DNA from: Hydrangea macrophylla
Taxonomy: Eukaryota > Streptophyta > Magnoliopsida > Cornales > Hydrangeaceae
Length of the DNA stretch: 64,000 nucleotides
Direction: 5' to 3'
NCBI GenBank assembly: GCA_033977485.1
Contig: CM066988.1
Location: 51,459,649-51,523,648 of the forward strand
Part shown: piece by piece, positions 44,781 to 56,234 of the stretch
How positions within the stretch are numbered: the first letter of the stretch is position 1
Layout: every line of letters begins with the position of its first letter
Notes under the pieces: generated by a model
Databases searched by the model: none
Seen by the model: only the letters and a program-made list of their open reading frames with translations
Told to the model about the DNA's origin: nothing
Translations under genes and position numbers: made by a program

Positions 44781-45285
44781 AACTGAATTTGTTCTCCTTT
44801 TTAATTTTCAAGAGGAATCTTAATCAAAACTTAATTTTTTTTATAGTTAACTCTATATATCTATATATATTTGCACTAAAATGCACCCATGTGGGTGGTA
44901 TGCACCCATGTGCTTGGTATATTCTTTAATATACTATGTTTCTTTTATTTTCTCTTCTTTCTTCTAAAACCCCTTTTTTTTATTTTATCCTTCTATTTCT
45001 TTCAAAAAAAAAAAAACTTTTATCTTTCTTTTTTTTTTTAAACAAATTCCCAGACTGGGTTTCTCATACGCTCTTCACCGTGCGAGTTTCCCCCGAATGC
45101 CCAAATTCTCTCTTTTCCTCTCTTTTTTTATTTTCAATTTTGCAATTTAACTTGAAGAACAACTTTGAAGATTTTGAATTTCCTGGAAAATCTTCGAACG
45201 TCACAGTCATCGTCATCATCGGTCTTTGAGAGGTAACCAATCCCTAGATTTGATGTTTGGTCAAAATCGGGGTGTCTACACTAGG

Positions 45286-45386
45286 CTAAAAGTGAAGATC
45301 TTAAAATTTTAAAATAAGGACCTGTTACGATCGGGGAACTAAGATAATGGTCTAGGAATTCGTAGCAGAAGAACTCGTCTTAAAAT
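45286..45386 (-). other. Residual internal segment of Copia CA
   Basis: 101 bp between the G2 target duplication and the right LTR of CA. It should begin (minus strand) with a primer-binding site, but no TGG start or initiator-Met complement is visible next to the LTR. Either it has decayed or CA used an unusual primer. Confidence 0.5.
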
Positions 45387-46587
45387 TGTTAGAACATTAA
45401 ATAAAAGTGGACTAAATATATAAGGCATGTAAGTATCATTTGTAGATATAATACATACACGTGTATCACTGTAATGGGGAAGAGGTGTGTCTTATCATTA
45501 TGAACTATGACTCTTCAACCAAACCAAAATGAAACCACACATGCACTGTTACAAATAGAGGCTGTTTAGCTTTGTTCCAAATTACATAGCATTTAGATGA
45601 ATAGGCAAACTGTACCACTGTGAGTGGATGCAACTGGTTGCACCAATTTGGTAGTGATTCATGTAAGGGCCTATTTGGCATTGCAACAAATGATTTTGAC
45701 TTGGGACCAAGTATTGCATTCAACATGAAACAGAATCACACATATATATAGTTCAGCAACCACGTATATGTTTAGGAGCACTACACAAGTACGTGTATGC
45801 ACATAGACCAATAGCAAATTGAAAAAAAAGGGTTGGGAACGGAATTATTGGATCCATGGCCTCTTTAAAAAAAGCTACTTGGGCCGAGTTGCAGATCTCG
45901 CTCTCTTTAAGACATTTCGCGGCTCTGCCCAAAGTGTGCAAGCAGTTCGTACTTGCCACGTCGTCCCCAGGATAAAATAGCCCAAAATCTCTTCTGTCTC
46001 AGATTTGTCTTTGCACCAAGAAAATCTGGTATACTAAACATCTTTTCTGATATTGTTGTTCGGTAACTCAAAAAATTTGGAAAACTCTCTGAATTTCATA
46101 AGAGAAGATCATTTCTTTGTGTATCACTTTGTCTCTTAATTTCTACTTCTTTTCTAAGTGTAGCTTTTTCCTTTGTAAAGGAAATCCTAACAACCATTGT
46201 AGAAAAATCTTAAGCGCTGAAAGAACAATAAAAAATATATAAGGGGTATCTCTCATCCATCATTTTTTTTTGTAGCTATATGTATGATATATATATATAT
46301 ATATGTATATCTTATAGGTGAACCAATTTATATATTCATTCAAGAAGGACATTAACTCCTTTTGACCAACCAAAAGAAACGGCAAAAGTTATGAAAAATA
46401 ATTGACAACTAGTAACTGTAGGGAATTTAAACAATCTAGCAAAAACCTAAGTCCATTCGGTTGCATAAAGTCTGGTTGGTTACAAAACATTTGAACCGTT
46501 TCATAAAATGATGTTTAAATACATTAACTTCACACAATAATTAAAATATTATTTTGTAAATTATTATTTTATTAAAATATTACAACA
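45387..46587 (-). repeat. 5' LTR of Copia CA (1201 bp)
   Basis: Same termini as the left LTR (TGTTAGAACA, ATTACAACA) and high similarity. It lacks the 143-bp MITE and thus keeps the empty site near 46326-46333. Target duplication ATAAT follows at 46588-46592. Confidence 0.88.
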
Positions 46588-46592
46588 ATAAT

Positions 46593-46763
46593 CACGTGGA
46601 AAAACTAATCGGACAAAATCAGAGCTTAAATTCTATCTATTCTTAAGGAAATGTGTGGAGATCCTACAAAGTTTTGAAAATTTGATTCAGTTCACATAAG
46701 ATTCCTGAGCAATATTTTTTAGGATTTCCAAATAATCAAATTTGTCAATTTTGTTGATTGCAG
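46593..46763. other. Probable intron sequence left of SWEET exon 2
   Basis: AT-rich, ending in a pyrimidine-poor ATTGCAG acceptor at 46763. No exon seen. The Copia insertion lies directly upstream, so exon 1 is either on the far side of CA or lost. Confidence 0.4.
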
Positions 46764-49119
46764 GGAACTTATTTGCCTTTGTGCTAATTGTCTCACCCAT
46801 TTAAGTTGTCCAAACATTCATTTTAAAATAATGGGAAAAGAGAAAAAAAAATAAAGTAAAAAAAAAGTTACTAACATATAATTTTATCTTTGTTCTTTCA
46901 GACCAACATTCAGAAGAATAATAAAAAACCAATCAACATAACAGTTCTCAGGATTGCCCTATGTATATTCACTATTGAACTGTTTGGTATGTCTGTGGTA
47001 TGGGTTGCCCATTATGTCTCCTGGAGTAATACTGGTTGCCACAGTCAATTCAGTTGGGCCATTTTCCAACTAATGTACATTACCCTCTTCATCACATATG
47101 CAAAGAAAGCCAAAAAGGTAGTAATTAAGTTTCTATCAATAATTCTTTTTTTTTAAAAGAGAATTTTCTGTCAATAATTTACTTGTTTTGTGGATTTGTG
47201 AAAAGAAAAGAAAAGAAAAAAAATATTAGGGAAGGAAAAAAAAAACCCAAAGTCTATAGTAATATTAATAGTTATAAAATTGAGAAAAATTAAAAGGCGA
47301 TGAAATAGTATATTAGAAATTTTTTTTTCTTTTCCTTCCCAAACTCTATGAACCAAATGGTGTAATGGTCCCTAACATCTATCAACAAGGACAAAATGAA
47401 CATTTCAACTTTCAAATTTGGTGAAAAATTTCACGCCAAAAATAATTTTAAAGTTTCGCATAATTTAAAGAGAGAACAATTTCACATTTCAATTTAGTCA
47501 TCATCACAACAAGCTAGATGTGCCAAAGCGCTAAAGCAAAAACTGTCCTAACCAGGCGTAAAATTTAAATTTGAAAATGTCATAATCATAGTCGTAAAAT
47601 TTAAGAATTCAATAACACACCTATATTTATAACATATGTGTGCATGTAAATGTGCAAGTTGTTTACTGTAAGAACTTCCGCTAAATTGGCCTCTGAGGGA
47701 TGGCGTTTGCAGGCGAAGATGACTGGAATATTGGTAGCAGTATTCGCTGTATTTGGTATCGTAGTATTTGCGAGCATAAGACTATTTGAACCTCCTACCC
47801 GCCAGTTCTTCGTTGGATATTTGACCGTTGCTTCTCTCATTTCCATGTTCGCTTCTCTATTACTTGTTATTGTGAGTACACAATTGACATATTTTACCCC
47901 TACTCTATTTTTGTGATTACTCACATTACATTCTCTAGTTGATTTCTTTGTTTACGACAATTGTTTTGTATTTTTGACAGAATTTGGTCATCAAAACAAA
48001 GAGCGTGGAGTACATGCCATTCTCTCTCTCGCTATCGACCTTTTTGATGAGTCTCTCATTCTTTGCCTATGGAATGTTTAAGCATGATCCATTCATCTCT
48101 GTAAGTTATTTATACGTCCTTTGAATTTTGTGTATTCTTATATTCTTGCTTCTCGTTTTGTTATCAATCTATGAAAAAAATAATAATTAATGTAACAGTA
48201 ATAGCACGACTATAAGTATTAGTACATGCAGTGGGTGGACCAATGAAGAAATATATATATATATATATAGTGACCATGCTAGCTAGGTTAGATTTATCAA
48301 TTTTGATATAGTACTTTTTTTAGAAAGAGAAAAGGAGGAGGGTAGAGATGGAGCATCTAGTTCTGTTATTCTCCAACTCATGTTCTCATATCCAGAGAAA
48401 AAAAAATTCTAAAAGGTGGAGTAAGACTTACGTTTTAAACAAAATAAAATTTATAATAAAATACATCGTCAATATAATCAGAAAATGAGAATGATAATAT
48501 AATTGTAATTGACTAACAGTGGCGCAGCCAGGAATAATTTTCAATGGTGTCAATCAAGAACTTAATACCAAAACAAATTATTTTTACACAAAATAGTTTT
48601 CAACAAAGTCAAAATTATAAAAATTTCTACCATTCTATTTATTTGGCTTTTATTTCAATGAGGTCATCACAGAAAAAGAAGTATTAAATCATATAACGAC
48701 AGATGTATTTTTTGTGTTCCACAAAATTTCTGTAGTCACTGAATTGTGTGTAGCTCTGCCACTTTTGACCACAATAGTTTTGGAAATGTTATCTAGACAT
48801 ACCCAAAATATATATATACACTTTTTTGTAAAGCATATAAGATCACAATCTCTCCATAGTTGGATATCCAAGTACCCCATATTTTTTATTTTTGGATTAA
48901 AATCTCAATGTTTCATTACCAACTCTGTTTCCAAAGCTTTGGTAGATCCAACCCAATGGGTTGGTATGTTATATGTTACTCATTTTCTTTTTGAATGAAA
49001 ATCAGGTCCCAAATGGAATTGGAACCATTCTAGGGATTGTACAATTAGCTTTGTACTACTACTTCAACAATGGATCTGTGGGAGCCACAAGAGAACCTTT
49101 GCTAGAATCCTATGTTTGA
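46764..49119 (+). pseudogene. SWEET sugar transporter, SWEET2-like, disabled
   Basis: SWEET proteins move sugars across plant membranes through two three-helix (MtN3) bundles. Five exons are seen: 46764-46800 (GNLFAFVLIVSP), 46902-47117 (PTFRRIIKNQST, then GLPYVYSLLNCLVCLWYGLP, SPGVILVATVNSVG, QLMYITLFITYAKKAKK), 47713-47871 (TRQFFVGYLTVASLISMFAS), 47981-48100 (IKTKSVEYMPFSLSLSTFL, FFAYGMFKHDPF) and 49006-49119 (VPNGIGTILGIVQLALYYYF, ending EPLLESYV). Lesions: the first donor reads TT instead of GT (46801), a TAA in exon 3 where the family has Glu (46938-46940), and one G missing near 47060 (GTTGGGCC). Exon 1 is not found. The three 3' exons are clean, so decay may be recent. Clade by memory: SWEET2. 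Confidence 0.85.
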
Positions 49120-49988
49120 ATTGAACTTATTTGCCCTCAATTGGTGAAGCTATTTTTCCATTCTTTACATTTACTCTTCATTGGTAAAATTAAGTTTTGA
49201 AATTTGTATATGATACCAAATAATAATCTTGTAGATCATCTTGGTGTATGGTCATTACAATTTGTCCAAGTTCTCAAATCTTTTTATGAAAATTCCTCAT
49301 CAGGTTGTTTTTATGCACTCTGTGAAATTGGTGTTTGGCTTTTAAATATAGCAGAGGGATTTATTTCTTGGATTTGGTTTCATAAAGATTCTTAAGGCAC
49401 GGGAAGGCGTAGAACCGGTTGTGTGGTTCACAAGTGCACTGGATCTGACAAACGGATGGATTCATGTGGTTATGGACTAGGTCAGATTTTGGTTGGGTCG
49501 AATATATACACATGTACAGGCATATTTAATGCATACTAATTTACCCCACCACCAAACGTGCCACTACGAGAGAGAGTGTGGTTGTGAGTGTTAGTGTTAG
49601 TGAGGGATTTGTTAGTGCCCTTAGCATTGTTGTATTAAATATTAGGGATACCACGTCACAAAACACACGACTGACACGAGGTATCACAATCAAATAACGA
49701 AGTGCCATGTGTTGAGAAAATATTCAGTGTAATTGTCACACCATATCTTGATGTGGCTTGACTTTTTAATCTATAACATATGCATTCCCCTATTTTCAGA
49801 TCATGATCCCTAGGAAATAGGAGCAGATGTATCGCCATATTAGCATGCTGTCATGGTGTGGCGGTCACACTGAATAATTTCTCTGGGTGCCCAGTTGATT
49901 AATTAGGAGGTTGTAATTGTTTGGTGACATACTGGTGGCACTGCTATATTCAATATTTTCTCCTTCTCCACCACCGCAAAGCTAACAG

Positions 49989-50056
<68 letters not shown>

Positions 50057-50962
50057 CATAATGGTGGTGTAAATTGTTTGGCTGAATGGAGAAATAGATA
50101 TGAAGCGCAGCTATAGCTTGGAGAGTTCCGAGGGTTGGTTGTGAGAGAAACTATAAGTTCGGGATTGATATTTATGTTCTAATTATGGGCGGCGTTGGTA
50201 ATAATTCAGCCTGGACCCACTTCAACCCATTTTATCCGACGACTTTGGGCCTGTTGGGCCAGTTTAAGCTTTTGCGATTGTGATTTTTTTTTTATTAGAA
50301 TAGATTATGGAGCTTTGTGGTGTTTGTATGATGTATTGTAAAAGTGGATATGATGGCATAATAAATTATGCAAGTATTTGGTTATATAAATGCAAAACTT
50401 ATTTTGAATGTCCAAACGACAATTGTGCCCTTGTACTATAGCCTATGGGAGAGTAAGGCAATCAAAGAGTGGACAATTTTAAGATGAGCAAAAATATGAG
50501 GGATAAAATTATCATTTAGTGGAAGCAAAATGCTGGTTAAACCACACTAGTTTGACCAAAAGCTGGCCCTCCCAGCTTCTCATTTCACGTTCAAAAAGTA
50601 AGGAATCTGCATCAGATCCCAAAATCAATTTGTCTTTTAATTACACAAACTCCTGCAGAATTGATAATTGCCTTTTGAAAAGCTATTCTACCACTCAAAA
50701 CGTGGTACACAAGACAACCATTTTTTGAGGCAACCTATATATGACCTACTTGGAAATTTTTATCAACTCAAATCCCATTATATCAGATGGATTGGTTGGG
50801 CTGGCATGCGCAGACCTAGATTGTCAGGACTAAGTGGCTCCACTTGTATGTCAAATATATGTCGCATAGACAGATTTGTACGCTTGAACTGTATTTCAAA
50901 ATAATAAGAAAAGTAAATGAGGAAAGTCTTCAAAGTCTTTTGTCCTTTTATGGGGTGGGTGA
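49120..50962. other. Unassigned AT-rich stretch with a GA microsatellite
   Basis: 3' flank of the SWEET remnant and further sequence without recognisable exons or transposon ends. A perfect (GA)n run lies at 49990-50053. Short open frames here have no recognisable similarity. Confidence 0.5.
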
Positions 50963-50970
50963 GGCGGTGA

Positions 50971-51521
50971 TAGGTCTATTAATGGACTGGGTTTAGACTC
51001 GGATCCGGCTCAATTAGACGGATCTGAGCCTTTTTTTTTAGATCCAGATTCGGATCCGGATCCATATCCGAATAGAGTTGTATAAAAATGGTCCGGATAT
51101 AGATTTAATAGATTTGATCCGTCTAAGACCCGATCCGAATTTGTGATATTATATGTATGTTATATATATACATTATATAATATATGTTAGACAAATCTTT
51201 ACCCTTGATTCTTTTAATCCAACGGTAGACAGATGGTACTAATGAAAATGTGGAAATGACATTTGTATTGCTATATGAAATTTGTGAAAAATGAGTAATA
51301 TTACATTTTTACAAGCAAGATTTCTATTCGGATCGGATCGGATCGGATCAGATATTCGGGTCGGGTATCGGATCTTAGCAAATCCGGATACGGGACAAAA
51401 CTCACAAATCCGTCGAAATATTCGGATCGGATCCGGACTAAAATATATTTGCCGGATACGGATCCGGATCCGGATCCGGATCTGGCCAATCCGGTCCATA
51501 TCCGATCCATTTACAGGCCTA
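50971..51521. mobile_element. Non-autonomous hAT-like element with GGATCC-rich termini
   Basis: Imperfect inverted ends TAGGTCTATTAATGGA and (inverted) TAGGCCTGTAAATGGAT. The 8-bp flanks GGCGGTGA (50963-50970) and GACCGTGA (51522-51529) agree at six positions, as for an old hAT target duplication. Inside, both ends are rich in GGATCC/CGGATC repeats (51020-51075 and 51330-51485). Open frames on both strands across 51239-51572 encode only Arg-Ile-Arg or Ser-Asp-Pro repeats and are by-products. Confidence 0.55.
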
Positions 51522-51529
51522 GACCGTGA

Positions 51530-53271
51530 GGGGGCCAAGTTGATAAATTACATTTACAGCAAACCTTCATAAGTAAACTTTTCTTTCAAAGGTAAAATTA
51601 TTTATTGGCCTTTTAAGTGACAGGCTGAGAGCTCTTGGTTTCCGTAATTGTTTAGGGTATGTAATTTTTTTATCCCACTCAACTTAGGTCATCTACTGAT
51701 TTTCGATTTGATTGAGAGTGTGAATGGGTACTTTTAATCCCGTTTTGTTTTTAAAAACGTCACAACTAGGAGAATTATTTATCATCCTCCTCGACAAGCC
51801 AAACATTGTTGCTAGGCAAGCTTTTATTTGTAAGCTGCGACTCTAGAAGAGTTAGAATGCGTGTAGATTAAGGAAGAAAAGGACTAAGAAAGTGTTGGTA
51901 ATAGTTTGTGTGTGGGTTATTTTGATTTGCTAAAATGGATCACAAAACACTGGATAATTTCTCAAGTTAGTTACATTTGACATTTGAGTTTGTATCTGTA
52001 TAATTACAAACACCAATTTGAATGAATCAATACATCTATTCAAATGGGTGTCTATACAGAGTGTTGCAAACATTAAGGGAAGACACCACCAATGGTGATC
52101 CTTCATACTTATAAATAAATGACAAATCTACAAACTTTTTTTTTTTTTTTTAAATCTTTCCTTCTCTTATCGTTCTCCATTACCGTCAAATACATAATTT
52201 TGCAGGAAAAGTTATAAGGAAAAATCTTCAGATTTGTTGTCTGCAGATTTTTATTGACTTATTGTATCCTGAAGGTGAATTACTAGAACCAGGCAACAAA
52301 CTCTACGAGTGGGGGCAATTATCACCTTAAAGATAGTGTTTTTTGATACACCTTGAAGTCACTGGAATTCAATTTTTGATTTTTTTCAACATACTATTCT
52401 AACAGAAAGCATCATTTCTCTAGTGCTTTTCTTTTATACAAATAATTTTCAAAATTAAAAATTTAGTGAAAAGTCCCTCATTTTAGCTAGGTTAATTAAG
52501 TTTAAAGGACAATCTATATTTTTTTTTTCTTCGTAAAACTCTATGACTAATAAAACTTAATCGGATCAAATCCTTATGTTTTAATACTAGTTAATTGAAA
52601 TTCACATAACTTTTTTATTTTAATTTTTTTTTAATGTAAAATTTCATATAACTAGATAGTTCAATTTGTTAAAAAAAAGTGATGTGAATTAATTTTACAT
52701 AACTTTTGTAACATGTTGACTTTTCACTAAAATAAAAAAAAAAGGGTTAGACCTAATACTAACTAAGTCTATTTTAGATAACTTTTGACTAAAATTTCCT
52801 TTAAAATTTGAATTAATGGAATATCATATAAATTGAAGGTGATAAGTAGTAAAAAAGTGTTTTTATGTCATTTTTAATCATGTTTTTTCCTTGTTCCTAT
52901 TTTTCTCACTACAGGAAAAACATTAATATTTTCTTTTCATTCACTAATTCCATATGCATCAGGCACAATCATGGATTTTTAATGTCGGGATCTAGATAAA
53001 TTTCAGAGACAACCATAATGGCATGGGAAAAATTAACAAATAAACATGATATTTGCAAGATTTTGAAGCGCATTTGGAATGCTATCTTTAAGGAGTTATT
53101 TGTTCTCACTCACAAAGAATTATCTACAGGATTCCTAGCAAATCCCCTCCAGGATACAACAAAACCTGAAAATTTATCATATAGCAATTCTGAAGATTTT
53201 CAGGAAAGCCTCTAGAAAAATAGTTTTTAACTGACATATAAAATGATATGAGAGAATGTGTACTTAGAATT
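51530..53271. other. AT-rich stretch, no gene recognised
   Basis: Nothing coding is seen. CACTACAGGAAAAA at 52907-52920 resembles the terminus of a CACTA transposon, but the matching end (…TAGTG) is not found nearby. Confidence 0.4.
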
Positions 53272-53279
53272 ATCACATA

Positions 53280-53491
53280 TAGGGGTGAAAGAAAAAACCG
53301 TGGACAGCAAACTGACCAAACCGAAAACCGATTGGTCAATTTTCTAAATACATGTACAAACTAAAATCGACCGCAAAACCGACCGAACCCCTAAAGAACC
53401 GACTGACGGACCGATTTACACCTCTATTGGTCGGTTTTTATACACCAAAACAATAAAAAATAACCGACCGACTGACTGATTTACACCCCTA
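53280..53491. mobile_element. 212-bp hAT-type MITE
   Basis: Inverted termini TAGGGGTG...ACACCCCTA with perfect 8-bp target duplications ATCACATA (53272-53279 and 53492-53499), the hAT size. The interior has repeated ACCGA/GGTCGGTTTT stretches in inverted order. No coding capacity. Confidence 0.88.
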
Positions 53492-53499
53492 ATCACATA

Positions 53500-54010
53500 T
53501 ATCAAATGGATAATATCACTTATCTTATATAGACCACTTGGTACCTCTTCTAAAAGATGGCACCCTTTGGTTATTAGGCACCTATTTCCAATAGGTATCT
53601 TAATTAGACACCTCTTAAAGGGCATGACCGTTGACCTAAAAGGCACCCTTTGAATGGTGTCTTTCACATTTATCTATTATTCTCTTCATACACATTTTAA
53701 TATTACAAATAATTAATGTATATTAAAATATAAAACAATCCCCCACTAGATTGTAATATTAAAACCACCAGTCAGTTAAAGCATAAAGACATGCATATAT
53801 ACAAGAAGGTATCTTTCGACTTAAACCTTCAATTAGTGTAAACATTTCAAAGTTCTAACGAAGTGTATGGTCTCTAGTCGATTAAACCATATCTTCTTTA
53901 TGTCCAAACTGGAAATGTCATACACATGAAAGTATCAAATTTCTTTTGAGACTTTCCTATCTTTTAGCACTATTATGGCCATGTGCTAAATCATGGTGTC
54001 ATGAACATTA
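53500..54010 (-). mobile_element. Copia LTR end and start of internal region, remnant
   Basis: At 53737/53738 the plus strand reads AAAACA then ATCCCCCACT. This is the same LTR/purine-tract junction as that of CA at 17396/17397. To the right, GCACTATTATGGCCATGTGCT (near 53968) resembles GCACTTTATGGCCATGTGCT at 17601 in CA. So it is a fragment of a related Copia element, reading leftward. Its left LTR end and the rest are lost. Confidence 0.55.
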
Positions 54011-54013
54011 ATT

Positions 54014-54175
54014 CACTACAACAGAACAACGAATTTGTCACCCTAAATTTTGCCAACTTTGTCATTGTTTTTGGCAGTGACAAATTTGTCACTGTTAACG
54101 ACAGTGACAAGTGCGAATTGGTGACAATATTTGTGGTACAATAGTCACTGTCATTAACGGTAACAAAATTGATCC
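54014..54175 (+). mobile_element. CACTA-like transposon terminus
   Basis: Starts CACTACAACAGAAC and has subterminal repeats of GTGACAAATTTGTCAC type in both orientations (54075-54160). This layout is typical of CACTA (En/Spm) ends. The opposite terminus is not identified, so extent is unknown. Confidence 0.5.
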
Positions 54176-54400
54176 AAATGAAATATTTTAGAGGGAATTT
54201 TCTTTCCCCCCAATTTTTCCATATCCCTCTTTGCCAAAAAAATAAAAATAAATAAATAATAATAATAACATCAGTCTTCCCCCCGAAAAAACCCGAAACC
54301 CTTCCCTGGTCTTACCCCTCTCTCATCTCCTTCTTCTTCTTCTTCTTCTGATGAACCTACCGAAACACCCTTCCTAGTACTCCCCCCTCCCTTGTCTTCT

Positions 54401-54460
<60 letters not shown>

Positions 54461-54780
54461 AACCCACCATTGAACCCTTAATCAAAACCTTTTTCCAAAA
54501 TTCCTAGAGAAGATAGCAGAGATAGAGAGAAACAGATCCGATCCCTCCCCCCTCGGGCTGACCTTTAATTTCTCTCTCCTCTCATACATACACACGCACA
54601 TATATATATGACATCTATATCTATGCACTGAACCAAATCGATGAAATTTCTAGCTTGCTTGACATCTGATCTCGCGATCCGATAATGGAAGATCTGCTTT
54701 TTGTTCTTGGTGTTGCGTGGTTGTGAGGGAAGAAGAAGAACAAGACGACAATGTTTCCATTCAAAATAAGGTAATGTTGT

Positions 54781-54822
<42 letters not shown>

Positions 54823-55309
54823 TCTCGATTTGTTCAAGTCATTTAGCATTTCAAAGCTTCAGACACATGCTTTCACAAAATTTTATTTATTTCTGCCATA
54901 TGTTTGTATAGGGGTGTGTGTCACTACAAGGCAAAATACTAATTAAAATTCCATTAATCTGACATATATATACATATGTGTGTGTGTGTATGTTTGGTGT
55001 TATATATATGCGTATCTATTTATATCTTTACATATATATATATATATGTACAGTAAATGCAAGCAAAATTTAACGAAAAATGGTTAAATTGGAGATCTTT
55101 TGTATACATACCAAGTAACATTGTATTATTGTGATTCGTTATTTTGGTATACTCTGTTCTGATATATAGTGTGATTAGAGAGAGGCATTTAGATTTTTTT
55201 TATTCTTTATTTTTTATTTCAGTTTCTAATCTAGTGGATTTTTTCATGGATTCTGTTGATGTAGTTGTTGGTGAGTTTGAATTTTATTTCTTTTCTTATT
55301 ATGAGTAGC
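54176..55309. other. Stretch with two CT microsatellites, no gene assigned
   Basis: Perfect or near-perfect (CT)n runs at 54403-54458 and 54784-54820, and AT/TG-rich runs at 54964-55050. CT-rich runs and the sequence around 54250-54560 look like a plant promoter or 5' leader, perhaps of the poly(A)-binding protein gene that follows, but no exon is certain. A CACTACAAGGCAAAA at 54922 resembles another CACTA end. Confidence 0.4.
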
Positions 55310-56234
55310 AATTCGTGCTATTGAGGTGAAGAATCATTCTACCCTTATAAGGGTTATGTGGTCACACCGTGATCCTGGTGCGAGGAGAAGTGGAGTTGGG
55401 AATGTTCTTATCAAGGTATGCATGTTTTTCAATTGGATGAAAAGATCATGAATAGTGAGATTAGCTTGTTAGCTTTAATGTTTTCCTTAACGTGGGTTTT
55501 AAGTGTAAAACTTGTTTTTGGGTATTATGCAGAACCTGAGTCAATTGATAACCTGAAGCTTCAAGAAATGTTTCAGAAATTTGGGAACATATTGTCTTGC
55601 AAACTCACCACATCTGACTCGGATGGGAAGAGTAAAGGATATGCTTTGTTTAGTTTGAGTCCAAGGGATCTGCAAATGCTAGCCGCTATTGAGAAGCTTA
55701 ATGGCTCCACTGTTGGAGGGAAGTAAATGTATGTGAAAACTGTTTTCATTTTTATATTTTTGCTGTTGTGATCATGTTAATTTTTTTTTTTATCTTTACC
55801 TTCTAATGCTAATCCTTCATTTATTTACGTTAACAAAATAACAAGTTCATCAATGGTATAGGTATGTTGGTAATTTTGTGAAAAGAACTAATCGGGTTTT
55901 GCCGAGTCCTGATGCTAAATTTACAAATCTGTACGTGAATAACTTGGATGGAGATAATTTGGATGGAGATGTCAAGGAGGAAGTACTTCGGCAGAAGTTC
56001 TCTACATTTTTTTCCCTTTTCTTTTATCTCTTGTAAATTTCAGGATTCAAACATCTATGTCAAGAATATCGATGATGTAGTCACTGAGTATAAGCTGCGA
56101 GAACACTTTAGTCAGTGTGGCACAATCTCTTCTGCAAATCTTAAGCGAGATGATAAAGGAATTAGCAAGGGGTTTGGATTTTTTTTACTTTTCTACACCT
56201 GAAGAGGCCAACAAAGCTGTGAACACTTTCCATG
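55310..56234 (+). pseudogene. Poly(A)-binding protein (PABP) gene fragment
   Basis: PABP binds mRNA poly(A) tails through four RRM domains. Four exons: 55310-55415 (end of RRM1: RVMWSHRDPGARRSGVGNVLIK), 55533-55722 (RRM2: SIDNLKLQEMFQKFGNILSCK, GKSKGYALFSL), 55862-56000 (linker and start of RRM3: YVGNFVKRTNRV, FTNLYVNNLDGD) and 56044-56234 (RRM4: SNIYVKNIDDVVTEYKLREHFSQCGTI, KGFGF, then TPEEANKAVNTFHG). RRM3 is nearly absent, exon 2 lost about 4 nt after NL, and one T too many near 56180 shifts RRM4. No RRM1 start and no C-terminal MLLE domain. A decayed duplicate. Confidence 0.82.

Larger units (their letters stand above)
20934..45280 (-). mobile_element. Ty3/gypsy Tat-lineage element G2 (24.3 kb, rearranged)
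   Basis: Bounded by LTR termini at both ends (TGTGGATA at 20934; GTGTCTACA at 45280) and by 5-bp target duplications CTAGG (20929-20933 and 45281-45285). From the right: 5' LTR, tRNA-Arg-type primer site, leader, gag, protease, G-patch linker, RT, RNase H, second RNase H, integrase, 3' untranslated region, two antisense genes, a tandem array, a second integrase block, a piece of Copia CB and a truncated 3' LTR. The matching duplications show that the ends belong to one insertion. Later duplication and deletion explain the left part. Pol frames are broken. Confidence 0.88.
42016..45280 (-). repeat. 5' LTR of G2 (3265 bp)
   Basis: Complete LTR. Plus strand starts TGTGGATATTGGC, three bases after the CCA of the tRNA-derived segment, and ends GGGGTGTCTACA before the target duplication CTAGG. 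Landmarks: short ATTCAAATTCAA repeat (42053), hairpin (42220-42235), promoter (44565-44775) and a pyrimidine-rich leader at about 44460-44530. The left LTR (20934-22568) matches the left half. Confidence 0.9.
16070..46587 (-). mobile_element. Ty1/copia element CA with gypsy G2 nested inside
   Basis: Direct LTRs at 16070-17396 and 45387-46587, both starting TGTTAGAACA and ending TTACAACA on the plus strand, are flanked by 5-bp target duplications ATAAT (16065-16069 and 46588-46592). A purine tract just right of the left LTR (minus strand AAGTGGGGGAT) marks it as the 3' LTR, so the element reads leftward. Its own internal sequence is 17397-20928 plus 45286-45386; G2 fills the rest. Gag, protease and integrase coding parts are missing, and only RNase H and part of RT are readable. 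Confidence 0.85.

Noticed and set aside
49990..50053. GA microsatellite as a regulatory element
   Set aside because: Simple repeats are common and no nearby promoter supports a role.
51239..51572. Overlapping frames on both strands rich in Arg-Ile-Arg or Ser-Asp-Pro
   Set aside because: By-product of CGGATC repeats in a non-coding transposon.
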